DNA from: Camellia lanceoleosa
Taxonomy: Eukaryota; Streptophyta; Magnoliopsida; Ericales; Theaceae
Direction: 5' to 3'
Assembly: GCA_025200525.1 (NCBI GenBank)
Contig: JANUSC010000382.1
Span: forward strand, 62,001 to 126,000
Length of the DNA stretch: 64,000 nucleotides
The notes below the pieces were generated by a model. That model had not been told where the DNA came from. It ran no database searches and saw only the letters and a list, made by a program, of their open reading frames with translations. Of this stretch, positions 1 to 11,225 are shown piece by piece (within the stretch, counting starts at the first letter, position 1; the number at the start of each line of letters is the position of its first letter). Made by a program: the position numbers and the translations under genes.

Positions 1-3000
1 TAGGTAATTCAACCTCCATCCACAGTATTCATGCGCTTATATCACATAAGCACTTATCCCCATGGTAAGCATGCTATCATTGCAACATTCACACACATGC
101 GATATGCTAAAGCATAAAAGCTCACCTAGTACTCCAAGCCAAAATGTAGCTTATTAGAAATCCATGCATGGACCTAAGCATACCGAAATGTCTAATGCAA
201 CACATGCAAAGATGTAATCTAGGCAGTTCGGCTATCCTAAACATGGAATATGGAATGCTACAAATAACACATATTCAATTTGGAATTGAAAGTACGATGC
301 GCTTTGTATAATGTACCGAGCCCGATGCATGTAAACAAATGCATGAATGCACGCATGCATAGCATAAGGTATGCTAAAATTAAACGTGCCCTAATCTACC
401 ATCATAAGGTGTAAATAAAAGGGAAGAAAGACGTGGGGTTGGAAGACATACACACACTCACACACCCTTATTACAATTATGCCCTCACCGGAGGGACCAA
501 ATAAATATACAAATTCCAAATAATAAATCAACTATCCTAGCTAATTAATTATTACGCACTTAATTAATTAACAAATTAATTAAACTAAAAGCAATAAAAG
601 GCCTCGAAGAGGGATGCACGCATGCTCGGATCCGACTTGCCGAAAACCTACACCGCGCCACATCACGCCTGCTTTTCCGCCTGCCTCCAAAAATTACCAA
701 AGTTTCGTAAAACCTTCCTTGAATGTCACAGACACCACCACCGGAGGAAGTTCGATCGCCGCCTAGAAAGATCACCGCCGCTCCGAGTCCATCGTTAAAA
801 TGAAGTGCTTGGTCGGCACTATTTATCACGGCCGGCACAAAATTCCCGCAGAGACATTTGGATAAAGAATGCAGACAAAGCAGTATGGCATGGGTTTTGA
901 GCATATATATGTATGGCTAATGCCCCTATCATGTAATAAACTCAAGGAGCACGCCCTGACCCCGGCCATCAATCACGATTTCAATGCATGATGGCCCAAA
1001 AGCCGTTAGCAACTTTGATATCAAATGAAATGCACATCAAACACACAAGTGAAACCCAACCTCTATCATACTCAATTCAAGAGGCAAGGCATGACAATGC
1101 ACATGCAACCTAAGCATGCAAGCTAACATGCAAACATGCAATGCAACTAGACGGCACGCACAATGCTAACAACATAACATGCACAACGATTGAAACATGG
1201 CATACACAATGCAAGATGGACTTACACCAATGTGAATGGGCCTCAACCACACTCACATCAAGGGCCATTAGAGGAAAATGGGATTTCGAAATGCGTGCAC
1301 GCATGCACGCAAAACCGAGGATCGATCCTAAGGCACTAATGCCACTTATCAAAGCATGGCAAGGCATGAAACATGACATATGAGCATTCGATGCAATGAT
1401 GGACTTAAACTAACATGGATGGCTCACAAGCATGCCAAAATCAGCTATAAGATGAAAATGGGACGCCGAAATGCGCGCACGTATGCACGCGAACCGAGGA
1501 CATGGCATACGCAATGCAATGAGACTAAAATGGCATATACAATGCAATATGGACTTACACTAACATAAGTGGGCCTCACCACACTCACATAAGAGGCCAT
1601 CGATAAATGAAGTGCCTCAAATGATGGCACACGGCACGCAAACCGAGGCAATGGCCCTAAGGCATGGAATGACACTAAAATGCAAATTGACTTACACTAA
1701 CATGAGAGAGCCTCAGCCTCACTCACATAAGAGGCCGATGGATGAAAATGAAGTGTTCAAATGATGCACACGCACGCAAAACCGAGGCAATGGCATAAAG
1801 CATGAAATGACATGGCAAATGATATGCAAACATACTAATGGAATTTCAGCACTGAAATGTAGGGGAAAACAGTCCCTAATCATGGCCAGTACACCCGATG
1901 CACGGAATAGTCCCAAATGCTAATTTAGGCGCCTAAATGGCCTATAGCTATACTAAATATGCACAATTGGTACACGACATGCAAAACAGTAGCAAGGCAG
2001 CCCCAAAATAGCATTTTTACAGTACAAAACATGGCCAAGTAGTAAGCATAGATAGGACAACAATGGCATGCAAAACGGGGGCAAGAGAGGGTATTGAAAC
2101 AAGTGATGTATACGATGCTCAAATGGAAAAATTTCCTTCTACAACATTGATGAGGGACCAAAATATGCATATTTACAGTAGATGACATGCCTCAACTCAG
2201 TGTGCAAATATGCTAAGAATGCCATGCAAGAACTAGGATACTATAGGCCATAACATGAGGTACCCCAAACATTCATCCAACCAACAAAGACCCTTCATGA
2301 AATATGTCCATAAGATCAAAATAAGACTCTTTCCAGACCTGATAATGGCCGAAAATAGAAGCTTGACAGATCAAACAAATCATCCAATTTTACGGTAAAT
2401 ATGAGAGATTTCAAAGCAAGTGCAAGATAGAGTTACCAAACATGGTTGAGCCCTTCTTCAATGTTGAAGAAGGGATCAAAATGAGCCTACTTACAGTTTA
2501 TTACATGCCCAGAAACAGATTAAAAATGAGCTAATAATAGCATGCAAAATAATGGCATTCAAAGAGGTATTGAAACAAGTGGTAGTAGCAGGTCCCAAAT
2601 GGGTAAGAACCCTTAAGGGAAGATGAAAATAAGCTCAAAAAATGGTCACTTTCAGTTTTGGTCGGAGCTTAAAACAACAAGCAAAGAGGGTAGAAAAATG
2701 ATACAAAAATGGAGCTCAAAAGGAAATAAGTGCTTACCCTTGTAGACCAAAAACCTTGGCTGCTTTAGGACTGAAAATGACGCCTCTTAGCTGCTGGAAA
2801 ACCCTCAAGATGCTGGAAATGGAATAGGGTGGTGGTGCTTGGTGATGAAGGAATGGTGCCAAACTTGGAAGATTTTTGAGAGTTTTGGAGCTTGGAATTA
2901 TAGAGAGAGAGATACAATATAGGAGCTCTCAAAGGTTTTTTTTCCAACCCTTAAAACAGATCTGGAGGGCTGTATTAATAGGCAAAAACGTTTAGGAAAG

Positions 3001-3794
3001 AGGGGGAAAAAGAGGGGGGGAAAAAGGGGAAACATTTCAAGTTTCCTCCAAAATGGCCAAAAGGGAAAGTGGTAGCTACGGGTTTCAAATGGCCGAGAGC
3101 CCTTCAACAAAGTCGAAGAGGGGCTCAAAATAAGACGCTTTGTAGTTTACGACCAAGTCCAACGCAGCCCACAAGTATGCCTAAAATACCGTGCAAAAGG
3201 CCCAAAAAGAGGTAAAAAGGCAGTGACAAATGGAGATGTCAAACAGTAAAGTTCCTTAATAAAACATGAAAAGGACCTCAAAATATGACTATCTCAAGTT
3301 CAGTCGGCCCAAAATGTATAATGAAGGTTCGGGAGCCAAACACGCAGCTCGAGGCCCCGAAAGTGGGTCGTTAGGCGCCGAGTGGTGCACGACCACGGTT
3401 GGTCTTCGACCACAAAGTGTCCCTAAAAGGGAGTAAATAAGATACATACCAAAAACCGGCAAACGGAGGTGGTTAGGCGGTCCTAACCGAGACACACGGC
3501 TCGACGGCAAAAACCGGAACCGAGTTCAATGGGCAAATGGCCTATGGCCATTTAAATGTAGCCTCACGGCCATTGAGAGATGATTCACGAGACCTCTCCT
3601 CCCTTCTCAAAGAGAAAATAGATAAAACCGAGCCCGGTTCACAAACCGAGACAAAGCACAAAAGAGTCCTAAGTCCGGAGGCAAGGCTCAGAGTCGGGAC
3701 TCAGAATTTCGTAACGAGCACAATATGCAATATCACCAAGCGCCAATTGATGACGCTCGAAGTCTTAAGGTCGGTCAAAAATGGGGTGTCTACA
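1..3794 (-). repeat. 3' LTR of element A, truncated by the window edge
   Basis: Position 1 corresponds to about 18107 in the other LTR, so roughly 570 bp of LTR are missing to the left. The LTR is non-coding. It is built partly of diverged reiterated modules: around 1195-1930 a 120-190 bp block recurs containing 'GGACTTACACTAACAT' and 'CTCACATAAGAGG' motifs, and around 2150, 2460, 2620, 3110 and 3260 a 'GGGATCAAAAT...TTACAGT'-like motif recurs. Compared with the right copy, some stretches (for example 2220-2600 against 20325-20700) are almost identical, while CG-containing patches differ by clustered small indels. Short ORFs here are not conserved between the two copies and were not annotated. 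Confidence 0.85.
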
Positions 3795-3806
3795 GTTCTC
3801 TTTGAG
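3795..3806 (-). other. Polypurine tract next to the 3' LTR of element A
   Basis: On the minus strand AAAGAGAAC lies directly before the LTR start TGTAGACACC. Its position and purine content fit the plus-strand priming tract of an LTR retrotransposon. It is short, so the call rests mainly on position. Confidence 0.5.
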
Positions 3807-4029
3807 TAACTCGAAAAGTCATAAGAATGACGGAGGAATGTCAAAGCCCGAGACGCCCCATTTTTGACAAGGTCAAGACTTAGACAAAGCATACAAGCTA
3901 CAGATAAAGATATGCGCGGCGAAGGCAAAATGCAACCGACAATGCAAGAAGTCAACTTATGATCATGCAAAGAAACATAGGGACGATCCCGGTGTTTCTA
4001 AATGTATAAGCATTAGAACGTATTCGATG

Positions 4030-4745
4030 CTCTTAACTAAAGATGGAGAAACATGGGGACGATCCGGTGTTTAGGACGATCCCAAGGATTAGGGACGTAT
4101 CCCAAAGGTTAGGACGATCCTGAGGTTAGGACGATCCCAAGGATTAGGGACGTATCCCAAAGGTTAGGGACGATCCCAAGAATTAGGACGATCCCAAGGA
4201 TTAGGACGTATCCCAAGGATTAGAAAAGAAGGAGAAACATAGGACGATCCTGTTTCAGAGGAGGAAAAACATAGGGACATATCCCGATGTTCTCGCAAGG
4301 AGTGTGAAACATAGAGACGATCCCTGTTTCGAAAGGCAAGAGAAACATAGGACGATCCCTGTTTCAAAAGAGGAGAAACTTAGGACGATCCCTGTTCCGC
4401 AGGAATGTGAAACATAGGACGATCCCTGTTTTGCAAAGAGAGGAGAAACGAGGGACGCTTCCTTGTTCTCGCAATGAATGAGAAACATAGGGACGTATCC
4501 TGTTTCTAAACGAAGAGAAACATAGGACGATCCCTGTTTTGAAAACGAAGGAGAAACGTAGGGACGATCCCTGTTTAGAAAGGAAGGAGAGACATAGGAC
4601 GTATCCTGTGGTTCGTGGACGATCCCAATGATTAGGACGATCCCGAGTTCAGGACGATCCCAATGATTAGGAGAGAAGATAGAAGAAACATAAGGACGAT
4701 CCCTGTTTCACGAGGAATGAAGAAACCTAGGGACGGTCCCTTGTT
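4030..4745. repeat. Minisatellite array, 'GGACGATCC' type, in the 3' region of element A
   Basis: About twenty imperfect copies of two related units: a 20-22 bp unit around GGATTAGGACGATCCCAA (4060-4225) and a 30-35 bp unit around GAAACATAGGACGATCC followed by TGTTTC (4225-4745). The units intermix and vary in length. The array sits between gag and the 3' LTR. Tat/Ogre elements are known to carry hypervariable tandem repeats in this place, which can seed satellites. No coding role is apparent. Confidence 0.85.
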
Positions 4746-5470
4746 TCAAAAAGAGAGTGTGCATAACAATGCGATTGAAATGTGCATCACAATGCAAGTG
4801 AAGGGGTGCATAACAATGCAATTTAGAGTAATCATAACAATGCTATGAAAGTACAAACACATAAGTAAAGAACACGACAACGGTACAATGTGTGTGATAA
4901 GAAAATTGAACATGTGAGTAAAACGATGCACGCATGCAAGCAATGTGTAATGAAATCAAAATACATATGTAAGTATGCGAAGCAGTAATGTGTAATGAGA
5001 TCGAAATTGAACACATGTAAGTAAAGCGATGCACGATGCACGCAATGTGTATGAAAAGGAACTTGAACACATGTAAGTAAAGCGATGCACGATGCATGCA
5101 ATGTGTATGAAAAGGAACTTGAACACATGTAAGTAAAGCGATGCACGATGCATGCAATGTGTATGAAAAGGAACTTGAACACATGTAAGTAAAGCGATGC
5201 ACGATGCACGCAATGTGTATAAAAAGGAACTTAAACACATGTAAGTAAAGCGATGCACGATGCACGCAATGTGTATGAAAAGGAACTTGAACACATGTGG
5301 CAAAGCGATGCACGTATGCACGCAATGTGTATGAAAAGGAATTTGAACACATGTAAGTAAAGCGATGCACGTATGCACGCAATGTGTATAAAAAGGAACT
5401 TGAACACATGTAAGTAAAGCGATGCACGTATGCACGCAATGTGTATAAAAAGGAACTATAATGTGCATAA
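4746..5470. repeat. Tandem repeats: about 30-bp units followed by a 56-58 bp array
   Basis: 4746-4860 holds about four copies of a roughly 30-bp unit with 'GTGCATAACAATGCAA'. From about 4865 to 5460 there are about ten copies of a 56-58 bp unit containing ACACATGTAAGTAAAGCG, ATGCACGATGCACGCAATG and TGTATGAAAAGGAACTTG. Several central copies (5010-5260) are nearly identical, indicating recent amplification. The unit length of 56 is not a multiple of three and the unit lacks stops on the minus strand. This creates long overlapping minus-strand reading frames that are artefacts of the repeat. Confidence 0.9.
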
Positions 5471-5479
5471 CGATGCAGT

Positions 5480-8400
5480 AACGGTGCATAACAATGCAAG
5501 TGGAACGTGCATGACAACACATATTTGAAACAAAATGCCGAATAAGGGAATACAAGCCTTAATGAGACCACTTCAAACACAACCTTCGATTTATCTCTCG
5601 GAGGGGTTTGTAACACACTCTGCCTAAAAAGGGGACACCCTGTTTATGTTGGCAAGAGATAACATTTGTCACGCTTTAATTGCCATTCGACTTGAAGCAA
5701 AGCTTACACTTGGAAAGGAGGCAAGCTCATTTTTCTAACACCGACAAGGTCTAAAGAGGTACATCCCGACTACGCCTCAGAGTTGGTCAAGGTGAAACAC
5801 ACTCGACATGCTTCGATTTTTCCCTCTTTTCTTTTGCTTTGCGCCCGAACCTATATAGCTTCAGATAGATCCCGCTTTTATTGTTCACACTTATCGGGGT
5901 GGACTCGCAGCTCGAAGAACAAATTTTTTTTTTTTTTGCACAAATGTGGAGAATGGCACAAGACTGAGCACACAACAAATCATTTTTTGAAATTGAGGAA
6001 ATGAGTTCTCGGGTATTGAGCCTATAACTCGACACAAAGAAAGACGACTCCAACAACGGAAAATAAAGGTAAACAACCTAAACACATCTATTAACACTTG
6101 AAACGACTCAAAACAAGAATCGAGACAAACAAAACACAACGAAGACTCAAATGCGCATAGGAGCCTGCTTTCACCGTATTATTTCCCACCCTTTCTCATT
6201 TGTGATTCTCACATCACTCGCATTCAATCTCTTGTTTTCAAAAAGCCCTGTTTCACTTTTTCTCTCATCGCACACCTCTCTATTCTTCAATCTCTCATTT
6301 TTCAATCCTTCCCGGTGGTTGATGGATAAACGTAGTTGTGGGCTCGTGCCTCGCATTCTCGCTAGATTCTTCTTCTTGTTCACAACAAGTGAGTTTCTTC
6401 CATAGGGGCCATGCTACAATTGGGTGTTTAGCGAATCATATCAAGGACATTGGACGATGCTCACGGGGAGTTTGGACGGGTTAGATTTGCCCAGATGATG
6501 GAGTGGAATACCTTGATCCATTCCAACAGGTTTCAGACTTGGCTTGATACCTGCTGTTGGAGGATGAGGGAGCTTTCAGCCCTTTGTTGTGCCCTTTTCC
6601 GGCAAGCATGGTGCCCTTTCTGGGAAATGCATTGACAACAGGGAAAAGAAGCCTGACTCAACTGTGCAACTAGTTCATCATTTTGACCATTTTTGTTTTG
6701 ATTTCTACTAAAACAGTTTTGACCAACATGAGAGTTAGATTAACATGCCTGTTCGATTTTTGATTTGAAAATCATGCAAGTTAGGTTATGAGCACTGAAA
6801 ATTTTCCTTTTTTGGGTCCAAGAAGTGGTCCAGTTTTTGGAAAAGATGGAACAGTTTTCGAGAAAATTAGTCAACCTCAGTAAAAATTCTCAAAAACTAT
6901 TTTGCAAACGACTAATGCTCAACAAGCATGGAACCAACTCTTGAGATGCACAACCTCGGACCCATAGCAATGGAAAATTGCCCCTTGTCTGAAGGACACT
7001 GCATGGCAACGGAAAGTTGCCCCTTGTTTGAAATGGTGCCGCGGCGTTTTGAATGGCAACGGAAAGTTGCCCCTTGTTTGGACGATGTCGCAACACATTG
7101 TAGTCAGTCCTCGGAGCGATGAACACAACCAGACTCTCAGATACAGAGAAGACAAAGATGACCAGAACCATCGCATGGACACAATTGAATTTGAAGTGTT
7201 TTAGAAATTTGGACTTCAATGAAGTTGCCCACGATCCCAAACATGGGAATCAAGCCTCACGTAGTTCGGGTTAAGGTACACTCTGCATTTAACCTCTCCT
7301 TTTGTGCTCTAACTTTTGCCAAGGCACCTGTTACAGGTTTTCGACCTTGCGAGCTTTGTTCTTCTTTCTTTTCTTTTTTTCTATTCTTTTCATTCCTTTT
7401 TCTTCTTCTTTTTTTTTTTTGCATTTTTCTTTTCTTTTCTTTTTGCATTTTTGTATCTTTGCATTTTTTCTCTTTTTTCTTTTTCATTCTTTTCTTTGCT
7501 CTAACTTTTGTCTGGGTCGCCCTTCCGGGTTTTCAGCCCAGCGAGCCTCTCAAAGGGTAAAAGTATAACAAGTCCATGCCAAATGGTCTTGAGATTGAAG
7601 CCCTCAGATCCGTGAGAGTGGTCATTGTATTGATTTGCGTATGATCCACCTTTGGCTCTTCGAGCACATCGGATATTTTTACCCCTAGTTCGAGGGTGTA
7701 CATTCTAGCTTTGCAAGTTTCTTCCGACGAGGTCCTGACCTTCTTGATCGACTTTGGTGCCTCTTGTTCGAGGGTCGCTTCAACCGCCACACAGCCTCAC
7801 ATTGTAGTTGACCGCGAACATTCTCAATTCAAGTTCAAGGTTTGAAAGCAAGGGGTCGAGTCTCGAGGCCGAGAGCGATCCTAAGTCGCACAATCTCAAG
7901 AGCGATTCCACACGCTTTTGCAGGACCGCCAAGAAACATTTTGAAAGTTTTAAGAAAGTGACAAAATCGCTTCGTGCTAAAGACAGTAGAACCAATCGAT
8001 CAAAGCTAGGGTCCTCTCAAGACTACACTAACAAGCATGATCTCAATCATTAAGGGCTTAGCACGCCTCTCTTTCTCGCTTTGATCAAAGTTTTGCAAAT
8101 CCTGAGAAATTCCTCCTCTTTATTTTTCACCGCAGTGTTCAAAAAGTTTTGAAAAACTCAGTCATTACAATGACTTTAAGGCATGTAAAAGACAGTTCTT
8201 AGTCAAATCTCGCCATCTCACTTAGAGTTTTACGTACAACGGCACCGGCACACGATGTAAGCAAATGCAAAAGCATGAAAAACCATTCCGTTTCATTCAA
8301 ATCATGTGCAACTGCCTCGGTGAAACAGACTCAAAACGAAGAGACAAACGAAAACAAAATGGTGACGCCGAGGTAACACCCACAGAATCACCCCTCCTAT

Positions 8401-8640
8401 ATAACAGATCGACTTGATACAATAAGACAAACCCAAAACAAAAGAGACTGACTCAAAATAAAAGACAGACTCAAAACAAAACAACAAGATGACCCAATAC
8501 CCAAGTCGAATGCAAATTAAGCAAGACTTGTACATTGCTCAAAACAAGCAGCATGCCATCCACCACAATGAGTAAATCAACGCCTCATGAGTGGTTCATC
8601 CCTTGATCAAATCACATTATCCCCACAAGTTCATCGATCA
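5480..8640 (-). other. Non-coding region of element A between gag and the tandem arrays
   Basis: On the element's sense strand this is downstream of gag, where Tat elements normally carry pol. I see no RT (YVDD/FVDD), integrase (DDE) or RNase H motifs in any frame. It contains three copies of an about 50-bp unit with 'AAAGTTGCCCCTTGT' (6955-7085), a pyrimidine tract (7350-7500) and otherwise unremarkable sequence. A minus-strand frame at 7533-7790 (85 codons) and one at 7780-7995 are open but match nothing I recognise. Confidence 0.6.
7350..7500. repeat. Long polypyrimidine tract flanked by an imperfect direct repeat
   Basis: About 150 bp of almost pure T/C on the plus strand, which is a purine tract on the sense strand of element A. 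It is bracketed by imperfect copies of a roughly 50-bp segment, about 7308-7357 and 7499-7548, both containing CTCTAACTTTTG, GGTTTTC and GCGAGC. Either slippage expanded a tract inside a duplicated unit, or the tract is part of the element's 3' region. The leucine/phenylalanine-rich or lysine-rich ORFs across it are low-complexity artefacts. Confidence 0.7.
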
Positions 8641-8649
8641 AGTCCGATA

Positions 8650-9510
8650 GACTGGAAGACACAGTTCAAAAGTGGGATGACCCCGTTGTCAATCAAATTT
8701 TGTATCTCGTATGAGAGCGGACGAATCGCTGTGTCATGACCGTTTGTTGATGGAAAGCACAAGACTTAGTCGGGTCATGCTTTGGAGGGAGAGGATCGGG
8801 TAGAGGCCGTTGCTCCAGCGGTTTGAGATGTCCTTTCTGGATAGGACCCCGAGCTTTAGACAAAGACATATAGAGTGGGGTGAAAACCCTCTTGCCTCGG
8901 GGTAGATAGTCCGAAGTTCGGTTCGGTTTGAAGTGGATGTACCAACAAAGGGGTGTTCATGGTGTGGTGGTGGCGACCATGCCCACGTCGGAAGATCTTG
9001 CGCCACCACTGGTGGTCGCATTCGAATCAAGGTAAACGCCTCCTCTGCTGCTTCCTTCTCGATCAATAAGGCCTTGTTTTATAGCATCTTGATCATCTCC
9101 CATCTCATGTAAGTCCGAAAAAGGTGGGGAAGGGACTACTATCATCTTTTGCATCAACTTACGTAGATTGCGCACAATCATCCGAATCTGGTCTTTGTCC
9201 GTAGGCCTCAAGGTCATCATCGAAGCCTTGGCCCTCCATGCAGTTACAAATTAGAAAAACTCTCCTTAGGCTCTTGCCTAGTTGTCTCGAGATCACGGGT
9301 CGTAATCTCAATCATGTGTTGTATGAGTCTAGCGTGATGAAGGCCTCGGCCATCTCCTCCTGACACGTTTCAGAATTCTCCAACTTGGCGTGCGGATAGT
9401 ACTGTGCAAGCAGGTCCTACCGAACAAAGACAGTTTCTGCAGTCTGGTGAGGCCCATCGGCCTTAAGATATCTGAAAACAATCTCAAGTGCACCATGGGG
9501 TCCCCGGTCC
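8650..9510 (-). pseudogene. gag: Gag of element A, C-terminal part (Tat/Ogre type)
   Basis: Read leftward from 9510, the minus strand continues the gag interrupted by element B. It shows GTGDPMVHLRLFSDILRPMG, then KLSLFGR, then after a frameshift the AKLE...EEMAEAF...SYNT region, and after another shift IEITTRDLE. Next come WRAKASMMTLRPTDKDQIRM (about 9250-9180) and FSDLHEMG (about 9105). The tail has KPLEQRPLPDPLPPKHDPTK, CAFHQQTGHDT, and EIQNLIDNGVIP (about 8690-8655). These motifs and their order are typical of the capsid protein of Tat-lineage plant gypsy elements. Several frameshifts and stops show it is dead. The reading frame resumes beyond B at 16197. Confidence 0.8.
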
Positions 9511-9515
9511 CATCA
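9511..9515. other. Target-site duplication of element B, left copy (CATCA)
   Basis: CATCA stands immediately before the LTR start TGTCACGAC at 9516 and again at 16192-16196 immediately after the LTR end TTATTACA. Removing B and one copy restores the gag reading of element A across F-D-G, which confirms both insertion ends. Confidence 0.9.
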
Positions 9516-9591
9516 TGTCACGACCCTAACCCGCCCCTAGAAGGTCGGCGCCGAGATGGCCGATAACCCGAGGGTTACCAAAGGCCTCTCT
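9516..9591 (-). repeat. Remnant of the 3' LTR of element B (terminal 76 bp)
   Basis: 9516-9591 matches the start of the right LTR (14009-14075): both have TCACGAC..TAACCCGCCC, AGAAGGTCGG, CGATAACC and TTACCAAAGGCCTCT. Identity stops abruptly after GGCCTCT: this copy continues into the integrase C-terminus (..DKELSYEERP..), the other into LTR sequence. About 2.1 kb of LTR and the chromodomain-coding end were therefore deleted between these points after insertion. Confidence 0.85.
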
Positions 9592-10589
9592 TCATAGCTC
9601 AACTCTTTATCAACCACAATCCCAAAGTAATCAATCACATGCGGGGATCTCGAACATACTTCCTCAACATTGAAATGTGGAACACATTGTGAACTTAGCT
9701 CATTCGGTGGTAAAGCAAGTCATGGCGATCGTGTTAACCTTCTCAAGAATTTCAAATGGCCCGATGTAACGAGGTGCTAACTTACCTTGCTTTCCAAATC
9801 TGAAAACCCCTTTCATTGGTGAAATCTTCAAGAATACATGGTCCCCAACTTCAAATTCAATTCTCTTCTTTTTACAGTGGGCATAGCTCTTCGCCGACTC
9901 TGGGCGATTTTGATTTGTCGAATAAGTTTGATCTTCTCGGTTGTCACTTGAATCGGTTAAGGGGCGATCAAAACTTTATCTCCTACTTGATCCAACATAT
10001 CGGCGTCTGCACTTCCTTCCATACAAAGCTTAAATGCGGTGCCATGCCATCTTTGGCTTGATAGTTGTTGTTGTGGCGAACTCCACTAATGGTAAATCGT
10101 TCCCCAACTCCCTGAAATCTAGTACACATAGCTGAGCATATCCTCAAGTGTCTGAATCGTCCTTTCTGTTTGCCCATCGGTTTGCGGGTGAAAAGCTGTG
10201 CTAAACTTCAACTCGGTTCCCAAGGCTCTTTGTAAACTTTGCCAAAATCTACAAACAAACTTCGGATCTCGGTCTGAAACAATGGACATCGGCACTCCGT
10301 GAAGTCTCACAATCTCATTCATATACAATACAGCTAGTCGATCAGCATTAAATGTAGTCTGAACAGGCAAGAAGTGTGCTGACTTGGTTAATCTGTCAAT
10401 TATGACCCAAATCGAATCCATTCCTTTTTGTGTCCTCGGCAACCCAATCACAAAATCCATGGAGATATGTTCCCACTTCCATTCAGGAATTGACAAAGGT
10501 TGAAGGAGTCCTGCTGGTCTCTGATGTTCTACTTTCACTTGTTGACATTGCAAGCATTGAGATACGAACTCGGCTATTTCTCTCTTCAT
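9592..10589 (-). pseudogene. int: Integrase of element B, C-terminally truncated
   Basis: The zinc-finger end ..FVSQCLQCQQVK, the core start MDFVIGLP, then SDRDPKF, then FHPQTDGQTERTIQTLEDML give the D, D and E of the DDE core (about 10475, 10275 and 10155). The open frame covers 10119-10589. Further left, in other frames, come GKQGKLAPRYIGPFEILEKV (about 9800-9740) and HVIDYFGIVVDKELSYEERP (about 9640-9570), the integrase C-terminal region. A chromodomain should follow in this clade but is removed by the deletion at 9591. At least two frameshifts occur between 9640 and 10119. The protein would integrate element cDNA; this copy cannot be functional. Confidence 0.85.
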
Positions 10590-11215
10590 GTTCGGCCACC
10601 AAAAGGTGCCTTTACATCGTGATACATCTTAGTGTTTCCTGGATGGACAGCAATTCTAGAACTATGGGATTCTTGCAAAATCTTCCTCTTCAACTCTGGA
10701 ACGTCGGCCACACACAACCTTCCTTCAAATTTAAGCACTCCCTCTTCAAAAGTGTAACCTGATCTCGGCTTTGTATCAATCTCCTCGGCTACCTTCCTGA
10801 GGAATCCATCCTCCATTTGTCTTGTCCTTACTTCTTCAATGATGGTCGGCTCCGCTAAGATCATGGATAAACACGCCAAACTTCCCTTTGTCTTCCTGCT
10901 CAATGCATCGGCTACTGAGTTGGCTTTGCCTGGATGGTACTGAATCTGCATGTCGTAGTCCTTCAATAGTTCCAGCCATCTTCTCTGTCTCAAATTTAGT
11001 TCTTTCTGAGTAAATAGGTATTTCAAACTCTTGTGATCCGTGAAAACTTGGCAAGAAGCTCCATACAAGTAATGGCGCCAAATCTTCAAAGCAAATACCA
11101 CGGCTGCTAGCTCTAAATCGTGGGTAGGATAATTCTTCTCGTGGGTTTTTAACTGGCGAGATGCATATGCTATGACCTTACCCCCTTGCATTAATACACA
11201 ACCCAAACCCTTATG
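10586..11215 (-). pseudogene. RNase H domain and connection to integrase, element B
   Basis: The frame starts with [20 protein letters not shown] (about 11215-11145), followed by [18 protein letters not shown] (catalytic E), [10 protein letters not shown] (catalytic D) and [15 protein letters not shown], the usual Ty3/gypsy RNase H series. The first aspartate ([10 protein letters not shown]) is just upstream in a shifted frame, so a frameshift at about 11220 separates this from the RT frame. The tail [29 protein letters not shown] is the HH part of the integrase zinc finger. The shift to the 10119-10589 frame at about 10588 breaks it again. Confidence 0.85.
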
Positions 11216-11225
11216 TGGAGCATCG

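Noticed and set aside
3701..3970. 89-codon minus-strand ORF crossing the LTR boundary of element A
   Set aside because: Spans the LTR/polypurine junction and is not open in the other LTR; chance frame.
4030..4745. CRISPR-like array of short repeats
   Set aside because: Repeats are irregular in length and imperfect, spacers are not unique, and the context is a plant retrotransposon.
4832..5616. Long overlapping minus-strand ORFs (up to 257 codons)
   Set aside because: They lie on the 56-58 bp tandem array. The unit length is not divisible by three and lacks stops, so several frames are open at once with a repeating peptide. This is an array artefact, not a gene.
7219..7568. Phe- and Leu-rich membrane-like ORFs, and a Lys-rich ORF on the other strand
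   Set aside because: Translations of the polypyrimidine tract; low complexity with several frames open.
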